A stretch of DNA of 64,000 nt from Echiichthys vipera (lineage: Eukaryota > Chordata > Actinopteri > Perciformes > Trachinidae), in assembly GCA_963691815.1 (NCBI GenBank), contig OY829653.1, positions 6,364,801-6,428,800 on the forward strand, read 5' to 3'. Within the stretch, counting starts at the first letter, position 1. Every line of letters begins with the position of its first letter. Shown piece after piece: positions 56,769 through 64,000 of the stretch. A model generated the notes under the pieces. It searched no databases. It was not told where the DNA came from and saw nothing but the letters and a program-made list of their open reading frames with translations. The position numbers and the translations under genes were made by a program.

Positions 56769-59700
56769 CTGCAGCTACAACTAATGCTAACCCCTCATCC
56801 TTACTGGCTCCCAATGTGAGGAAAGACAAGGAGCCTCTGTTAGGAGTTTAGGTTCGCAGAGCATACGGTGTGGTTGCATGGTGAAAAAACACCCTTTTCA
56901 GTAATGATATTGAGAGGAGGGAGAAAGGGTGAATTAAGGATTAAATTCTTTACTTTCTGCATAAAGCTACATAAAATTAGAACTGGAAAATACATTCATA
57001 AACATTTAAATTAAAGTGACTTGCTAATGATCAACCATATTTAGGTGCTATGCGAACCTTTCCTCTCTGACTTAAAACATATCGTATGAGTTGGGCAAAA
57101 AACACCAATACCAGGCCAATTCTTTTTACCATTTCTCTACTTATTTTCAAATTGACTGTGCTTATTTGTGAATATATAAACCTTTAATACCGCTCTTACG
57201 TGTAATCACTCATCTTGTTAAACTTCATCGTTATAGCTCATCAGTACTTAGTAAAAATGTCTGGTATTGAGATTTAAAAAGCCTTAACACTACTGGGACA
57301 TAAACTCCTAAGCACAATTTTGCAGTCGAGGCAGAACACTGCATCGTCGTTTGGACTTGCCGCTATAATTAGTGCAGCTGAGTCCAACAACATCGCTGGG
57401 AGGAAGTGTCAGCTTTTTGACAGGAAGTAGGCGGATGGGCCAGAGCTCATTCTCGAAACATCACTGTGTCTCAACACCTCCCCCTCAGACGAGGCAGTTT
57501 CTTGCTTCTTTTTATCAGATGGTATCAGACATCGTTATTACGCCTTGTTCACAGCTTTGTCCGTTGTTTTTATTTTTACATGCCATCGTCTTTCCTCCTC
57601 CCCAGAGCATCAGAAACAAATAGGATGTGAGAGACACAAGATCGCCTACAGCTCCTTTGGAAAAAGAGTTACTTAATATTAGCACAAAGGAGCACACCAC
57701 CCTCAGTATCTTTCAACATAACACTGTTAAATAATTAAATTCATCTCTATCTCAATCAATGGGAAAGTTTGTTATCTGTTAGGTCAGTTATTGTGGAGAG
57801 ACGGTGGGTGCAAGTTATGTTTAACAGCAGTGATCATTTTACAATTTCTAGTACTAGAACACTCCGGTCCCAAGTGTCCATTTGTTTTTTTGGAACAGCA
57901 TAGAACGACAAAGTGTCTTATCTGCTGCAAATGACATCCAATTTATGTTAAACTGACAATGCGTAAAGATGTGAACAAGGTATTGCGCTATAGCAATTTC
58001 AATAAACAAACACTTACATTATCATACGGGCAGATGACGCTAAATGGAACTGCATATTAGGCTTGCATTTTATAGTTTGCTTGGAGAAAAAAAAGGCTTG
58101 TACTTAGATCTGTGAAGTGTGTTCTGTATTTTATTGCTCTGCAGATGCTGATTTTTACCATTGCTGCCTACGTATGTGACACTTTGTCTTGATTGTTTGG
58201 GGTTTTATGCCATTGTTAGAATGTGATATGATACCATTGACTGCTTTGACTCTTTCCCCAGGGACATCAGTGCAAATAGACAAGAAATATATATATTTTT
58301 GTCATACTTGCATCTCTATGCTGTGAAACAAAAGGCTTGACAGATTCCAACAAGATGCTTCACTGATGTACAGCAGCAACCACAACCAGCGACGAGAGCA
58401 GAGGCTTTAGCATCACGCGATATCTGCATTATCCTCCTCTAACCTCTCTTTTTTAATAATACAAATAAGACCAAGAAGGAAAATGAAAAGCTGCTTGTAA
58501 AAACAAATGAGAGTTGTGAATGTAGCTGGAGTTCAACAGCACTGAATTGCCAAAAACTAATACCAAACCTCATGAATACTGATCAGCTGACTGAAGCAGT
58601 AGTGATGAATTATGCAGCGGATTAGCATGTTCTCCTGAGCTTTGAGAGTTATCATACAGTAGTGTTGCATAAATCTGGCCATGCCGAGCCTTCCTCAGTG
58701 GCAGATATGTCATTAATAGCTAATTAGACAATGCAACCGGCTCGGCAGCGTATTAAAGAAATGATTTTAGACCTTCAGGGATACGAGCAAAGAGCATGTT
58801 CTTAGCTGTGAATATCTCGAAGTGGTGTCGTGTTCCTCACTCGGCTTGGTTGTGTTTTGCTGCTCGGGGATCTGCTTGCTTTCTGCATTGCACTGACTGG
58901 TTACTGACTGTGCCAAGAAAAAGAAAAAAGAAAACAGAGCCTTGTTAAGCCATCTCATCCTCCCGATGCATCTTCTTATGTTTAAAATCTCTTGCTCCTC
59001 ACCTGGTGGGATATTTTCCCCAGACAAACTGAACGTGTACAACATTGTTCTCCCCCCCAACCAAACTCACAAACACAGGCCTACTGCTAGATATAATGTG
59101 CATATTAATCGTCTTTGTGTCTGTGTCACCACCACGGGGCGAACACATTAACACCAGCCGCCGGCCCAGTGCCGGTTAACATTTAGTAGAGGCTGTTAAA
59201 GATGTTTGCAGAGACCTTTGGCAGTGAACTAACTAAACATACACAGATGCGCTCAAGGCATATTCCTCTATGTATAAACGCCTTTATACTGTTACTGCTG
59301 TTTAAGTGTTGTTGTGATTTGGCTCTGTTTTAACAAGCCACTATGAGAGGAGAGGCCAATACTATCCAATGCTAATTAGCTAAACAAACCGGTTATTATA
59401 TATCTACTTCACTAGCCGCGTTTTTTAAAAAAGGGTTGATGATGTTGACATTTAACTCTTGTCTTTGTCTCTGGACAGCATGACCCATGGCTGATACTAG
59501 CTGACATGAAAGAACATTTTAAACTTGTCAAACTGAATCAAATTCCTGTTTTGTTTACTGGTGGAGTACAGCCATGCCTATAGCCTATAGCAGCAACGTC
59601 CGATAAAACCTACGCTGCACCGGTTGGTTGTAGTTTATTCACTCCAAACTGGTTAAACGGGCCTAATCTGTATTTTTCTTCTTTGCAACATTTCTCAAGT

Positions 59701-61360
59701 TTTCTTAAAATGTGCTTGACAACTGAATGAAAAAAACAATCCTGTGTCCCTAGTCAATAGTATATTTACACCAGTAAAGACTGTCTTCAATAGAAAGGTG
59801 GAGGTAGTGGTGTAGTGTAGTGTAACTTTAAGATGGGTGACCATGCTTCACATCCCATCTCCAAACCATGACTGTGAGCTTTCCTTATCCTTCACCAAGT
59901 ACCTTTAGTTGTCTAAACTTAACCAGACCTTAAGGACAGAGGTGACAGACCCTCTTTTTCAAACCCATTCACATTCATATGCCTTAGTAAAGTGCTTGTT
60001 CAAAACACGCCAAAATGGGTTGATTGCTGGTGCTTGCAGCTTTCTCAAGAACCGCCCATACGAGCAACTTTACACTTAACACTGTTTTGTTCAGGACCTC
60101 TGCTCAAAGTGGTGTCTCCTCAAATGCTAATGAGTATACTGCTGATAAGTACTCTCATCATTTGCTAACAGCTAGTTTTTTGGGAGCAGATTATTTCTGG
60201 GAACAAAAGCGTTCATTATGGAAGTTACCTTTCTGATGCTTGATTTTTTTGCTACAGGGCAACATCTCCGGTCTCTCTTTCTTCATCTGTTGTTGAATGT
60301 ACTGTAGTAAACGACAGAGAGCGAGCTTCACCTACGCAGCACGTCGTTCATCGGTGTAACAGTTATTACCGGTCCCCTCTCAATACACTACAGTGTGTAC
60401 GTACATACACTAATAATACATATGTCCTGTAGATCTAAAGAGCTGTGACTGCACTTCCTTGGGTCCTCAGCAATACATCCGCCAAGTGTGAAGTTGATTG
60501 GATGAACGAAGGACAAGCAGACAGAAAGAAACTCCATTTTAGTTGGGTTCATTTTGCAGATGCATATTGTACACAGAGGCTGTGTTATAGTTTGGGTGTT
60601 GGGCACAGTGTTTGTTTTCCCACCAGAAGAAATGACCTTGTTGCAAAAAGTTGAGATAGTTGTTGCTGTGCAGAGCTGATTGTATTCCCCCCTGTTCATG
60701 AGGAGCTCCTCGGGCAGGTGGAATCAGACTTTCATCATTCAGTACTTTACCCAATCATCATCCTCAACTCCACAAGGCTTTGCTTTCATATAAACACTTT
60801 TCCGGCTAATGCGTGGAATTAAAATTTATAGCATTTAAAGCATTTACCGCGACTTGCCGTCTTCAAATCTCCTCTGTGTTCAAGTCCTTGCTTTGATATG
60901 GATATTCACATGGCCGCTCTATTGAAATTCACTTATCACCCACTCACATCCATCATCGTCAGCCAGTCCGATAAAGGCTAATCTCCTTCAAAGCAAGCTC
61001 TTGATTTGCCTTCAGGAAACCAATTTAATGGATCACGCTATCTGCTGTAAACGAATCAGCGTGGAGTGAAGCGGGTCGCTGTTTTGTTTGCTCTGGGGTT
61101 TTTGAGTGTCAAGTACTGTACATGATGTGTGCCCACGGTTTTGTGTCTTGATATATCTAATTTTAAAAGTAACAAGCCAAACTCTCTCGATTACAAAAAA
61201 AAAAGATTTATATTGGTGCCATGCCAGTCTAATGCCATCTCATAACATGTATTTTTAAAAAAAGAACAGATATCTAAAGTGCAATAGATATTCATGTATC
61301 ATGTGTTGCCCTGAACATGTGCGGTGAAAATTAATAAAATACAAGTATAAAGACATGACT
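56769..61360 (+). other. sema7a: Probable sema7a 3' UTR and downstream DNA
   Basis: No coding is seen. The first strong poly(A) context after the stop is AATAAA at 61333-61338, followed by GT-rich sequence, so the 3' UTR could be about 4.6 kb; use of an earlier non-canonical site cannot be excluded. Short open frames here have no support. Confidence 0.4.
61333..61338 (+). terminator. Poly(A) signal AATAAA, candidate for sema7a
   Basis: TTAATAAAAT followed about 30-40 bases later by a GT-rich stretch (TTGTTGTGTTTATT). Another AATAAA is at 61662-61667. Confidence 0.35.
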
Positions 61361-61931
61361 TGTTGTGTTTATTTGAAAGCACTGTGAAAATAAATAATTT
61401 AATGTACATTTACATTCTATCAATTAAAAAAAAAAAATTATAATTGACGAATTCTGAAATACTATTTCTCATTGTTCAGAATTTGATAGCATATCCGCTG
61501 TGGCTATACCGCTGCTGTACTAGCATGTGTTTTTAAATCATCAAACCGATATAAGTCTATCACATACATGTTCTACCACCTTCTATGTTTTAAAACAACA
61601 AGCAATAGAATTGAGTTTTTCTGCTGTTTGCACGTTATGTTAATTTTGCATTAAACTTCTCAATAAAATGAGAAAATAAATTTCATTGTCGAATATTTCA
61701 TTTGTACAGGAGAATATTTTTATTAAAATGTATCGTTTTCTTTACACATTCTTCCTCTACATCCTGTTGTGATATAAAACGACTGTTAATGCAACATTTT
61801 TAGGCAAATTTACATTCAAATATTCTGCAATTTGTATTTGTCAGGGTTCGTACAGCTTTTCAAGGTACCTTAACTCAGCATTTCCAGACTTCATAAGCTT
61901 TTGTCACCACTGTAGTGGCAATTGAGCAACT

Positions 61932-61961
61932 GTGGTGGTGGTGGTGGTGGTGGTGGTGGTG
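61932..61961. repeat. (TGG)n microsatellite
   Basis: About ten TGG units. Confidence 0.92.
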
Positions 61962-62290
61962 CAAAAATTAGGTTCTTCTTTCTGTGCATGTGACGTAGAA
62001 ACAGCAATATTTACAAAGTATTACACATCAAAATGGCAACAGCAATCACGTCTGAGGGTCGTTTTATTTCAAATATGAAGAGATCTTTGGTTTAAATGTA
62101 TCATTTTTGATGAAACACCGTAAAATGTTGAAAATCCAACATTTTTAAGAAGTATATTCAAATATAAGCAGATCCCTAACCTTGAGAACATAACACTGCA
62201 TTTTTCTAAACTTTTAAGACTTTGTAAAACCCAGATTTTTGAATTAACATGAACCTTTTCCTCTCTGAGTTTACTCAGATATGAACAAAA

Positions 62291-62824
62291 CAGTGGTTCT
62301 CAAACTCTTTTCAATAATGAACCTTTGAAATCTTTTTTAGCCAAGTACACCCTGGCTGGTGCAAAACCTTTATAGATAGAGTACAACAACTCTGTGTTGA
62401 ATTTACTAAACAAGAACCTGAAACATTTTAAATCTTTAGAATAATTTGTAAATTCAAAGCAAAACAATTGTTCTGCATCTTTACGATAAGTTGCACTTTG
62501 CAATTTAGTGAGAAACATGTTTGTGCCTTACTGAGGATCTTTTTTTGAAGCAGTATTGCTGCTATGTTTCTATTTTGCTTCAAATACATTTAAAAAAAAG
62601 AATAATTTCATCTGTCACTCAACAATGAAGTGACTTCCCACTCACTGTGAACAAACAGATTGCATTGTTTGGCACGGTTGCATTGAAAATAGAGATACTG
62701 AATAAAAAGAGTTTTTTATAAAACATATTATCCTGTAACTATTTTAGGAATCATACATGACTGATATTTTTTAAATTAACATTTTAAAAAGACCTCCCTA
62801 CACACCCCCATTTGAGAAACACTG
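62291..62824. mobile_element. hAT-like MITE
   Basis: Inverted ends CAGTGGTTCTCAAACTC and the complement of CAGTGTTTCTCAAATG. These ends are typical of hAT/Charlie-type non-autonomous elements. 534 bp, no transposase; an eight-base target duplication could not be confirmed. Contains a short minus-strand frame that is not a gene. Confidence 0.75.
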
Positions 62825-62920
62825 CTCTAAAGAAATTAGACTATACAGAAAGGATGTTTTGTTGTTTGTTGGATTTATTTTACATCACGTATTATTGTTA
62901 AGTTAGTGGGCGAACCGGAG

Positions 62921-63173
62921 CACCCGGAGAAAACCCGTACAGACACATAAGGAACATGCAAAGTCACGACAGACAGAAATCAGCTGTCTGAGGACTAAGC
63001 ACTCAACCTTCGCACTGCCCTGCGGCCTGCCTCATCTTCTATTCACGGCAGCGTTTTGGAGTGACGAACTTCTTGAATCTCCTCCAACGAGAAGGTGTCT
63101 AGGGTGTTTTGAGGGCCGTCTTTGGGGCATCTTCCTCTCTGATGTCCTCAGCTGTCTCTGTCAAGGGAACAAC
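62921..63173 (-). pseudogene. Decayed outer copy of the coiled-coil gene tail
   Basis: In the frame matching the intact tail, the Glu codon of KTPETPS has become TAG (KTP then stop), and the end diverges. It lies downstream of the intact stop codon, so it would be 3' UTR or untranscribed sequence. Confidence 0.65.
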
Positions 63174-63427
63174 CACCCGGAAAAAACACGTACAGACACA
63201 TAAGGAACATGCAGAGTCACGACAGACAGAAACCAGCTGTCCGAGGACTAAGCACTCAATCTTCGCACTGCCCTGCGGCCTGCCTGTTCTTGTATTGACG
63301 GCGGTGTTTTGGAGTGACGAACTTCTTGAATCTCCTCCAACGAGAGGGCGTCTCGGGTGTTTTGAGGACCGTCTTTGGGCCATCTTCCTCTCTGATGTCC
63401 TCAGCAGTCTCTGTCAAGGGAACAACC
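62921..63427 (-). repeat. 253-bp tandem duplication of the coiled-coil gene 3' end
   Basis: Copies 62921-63173 and 63174-63427 align at a constant 253-base offset and differ at about one base in ten. Each contains, on the minus strand, the code for VVPLTETAEDIREED and the basic WRRFKKFVTPK stretch, then a SINE-body segment (TTTGCATGTTCCTTATGTGT in the outer copy). The junctions read CAACC|CACCCGG. Confidence 0.9.
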
Positions 63428-64000
63428 TCCAGGATTAGCCGCTGGCACGTTTGGAGTTTCATCTGTTGTGTGAGACTCTGATGGACCTTTTTCTGCACTT
63501 TCAGTTTGGAGGCCAGCTCGAGGTTGGAGTCCAGCTGCACCTGCATGTTCTCCAGCTGAAAGGCCATCTTCTTTTCTTTTTCAACTGATCTCTGCTGCTC
63601 CTCAGTTGTCTCCATTGGGTGAGCATCCTCAGGGATCGGCTGCTGGTACGTTTGGAGCGTCATCTGTTGTGTGAGACTCTGATGGACCTCTTCCTGCACT
63701 TTCAGTTTGGAGGCCAGCTCGAGGTTGGAGTCCAGCTGCACCTGCATGTTCTCCAGCTGAAAGGCCATCTTCTTTTCTTTGTCAACTGATCTCTGCAGCT
63801 CCTCAGTTGTCTCCATTGGGTGAGCATCCTCAGGGATCGGCTGCTGGTACGTTTGGAGCGTCATCTGTTGTGTGAGACTCTGATGGACCTCTGCCTGCAC
63901 TTTCAGTTTGGAGGCCAGCTCGAGGTTGGAGCTGGACATCATGTCCAGCTGCACCTGCATGTTCTCATGCTGAAAGGCCATCTTCTTTTCTTTGTCAACT
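63256..64000 (-). CDS. Repeat-built coiled-coil protein, 5' end outside window
   Basis: The minus-strand frame is open to the window edge; the stop is at 63256-63258, and at least 247 residues are visible. I do not recognise the protein. It is built of 67-residue (201-bp) repeats whose MAFQ starts lie at 63981, 63768 and 63567. Each unit has a likely coiled-coil stretch (LENMQVQLDSNLELASKLKV...), a Pro/Glu linker (QPIPEDAHPMETTEE) and a lysine-rich end (EKEKK). The first visible copy has four extra residues (MMSS). The last unit diverges into VVPLTETAEDIREED, then a very basic tail (WRRFKKFVTPKHRRQYKNR). DNA repeats are nearly identical, pointing to recent expansion. An internal ATG in every repeat means the true start cannot be chosen here. 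Unspliced over this length; it may be a last exon. Confidence 0.65.
   Translation of the reverse strand, partial: VDKEKKMAFQHENMQVQLDMMSSSNLELASKLKVQAEVHQSLTQQMTLQTYQQPIPEDAHPMETTEELQRSVDKEKKMAFQLENMQVQLDSNLELASKLKVQEEVHQSLTQQMTLQTYQQPIPEDAHPMETTEEQQRSVEKEKKMAFQLENMQVQLDSNLELASKLKVQKKVHQSLTQQMKLQTCQRLILEVVPLTETAEDIREEDGPKTVLKTPETPSRWRRFKKFVTPKHRRQYKNRQAAGQCED

Noticed and set aside
63109..63438. 109-codon + strand frame
   Set aside because: Antisense shadow of the coiled-coil gene tail and its duplicate.

Overview
The window looks like nuclear DNA from a ray-finned (probably percomorph teleost) fish. The evidence is vertebrate-type split genes with GT-AG introns, long CA/TG microsatellites, and many short non-autonomous transposons and SINE-like repeats of kinds common in teleost introns. 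No bacterial, organellar or intact viral gene is visible. I had no alignment tools, so gene names and repeat families come from recall of vertebrate proteins and teleost repeats. Exon joins come from reading frame, splice sites and phase.

Layout. (1) About 760-6900: a LINGO-family neuronal LRR/Ig transmembrane protein on the + strand, all coding in one exon (3784-5598, 604 aa), best read as LINGO4. A 5' UTR exon at 3489-3604 is likely; a first exon ending at 901 is tentative. (2) 6900-17287: intergenic and repeat-rich. It holds an antisense LINE remnant (about 7955-10090) split by a SINE-like repeat and by a mariner-like MITE that itself carries a 59-bp minisatellite, plus two copies of a GTGACGTAGTA dispersed repeat and a SINE near 15.0-15.4 kb. 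(3) 17288-56768: a complete semaphorin 7A gene, + strand. Fourteen exons, including a 63-nt one, join in frame into 639 aa: signal peptide, sema domain, PSI, Ig-like domain and a C-terminal GPI-type tail. Its introns hold foldback elements, MITEs, a SINE and an antisense solo LTR. (4) 56769-about 61350: probable 3' UTR and downstream sequence. (5) 62291-62824: a hAT-like MITE. (6) 62921-64000: the 3' end of a minus-strand gene for a repeat-built coiled-coil protein. It runs off the window, and its last part is duplicated in tandem and decayed.

The two recognised genes share orientation and belong to families acting at neuronal and immune cell surfaces: LINGO proteins in axon and myelin control, and Sema7A as a GPI-linked guidance and immune ligand. 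The sequence gives no evidence that they are co-regulated. The most notable biology is the absence of the RGD tripeptide at the place where mammalian SEMA7A carries its integrin motif, and the tandemly expanding coiled-coil gene at the right edge. I found no convincing new multi-gene system.
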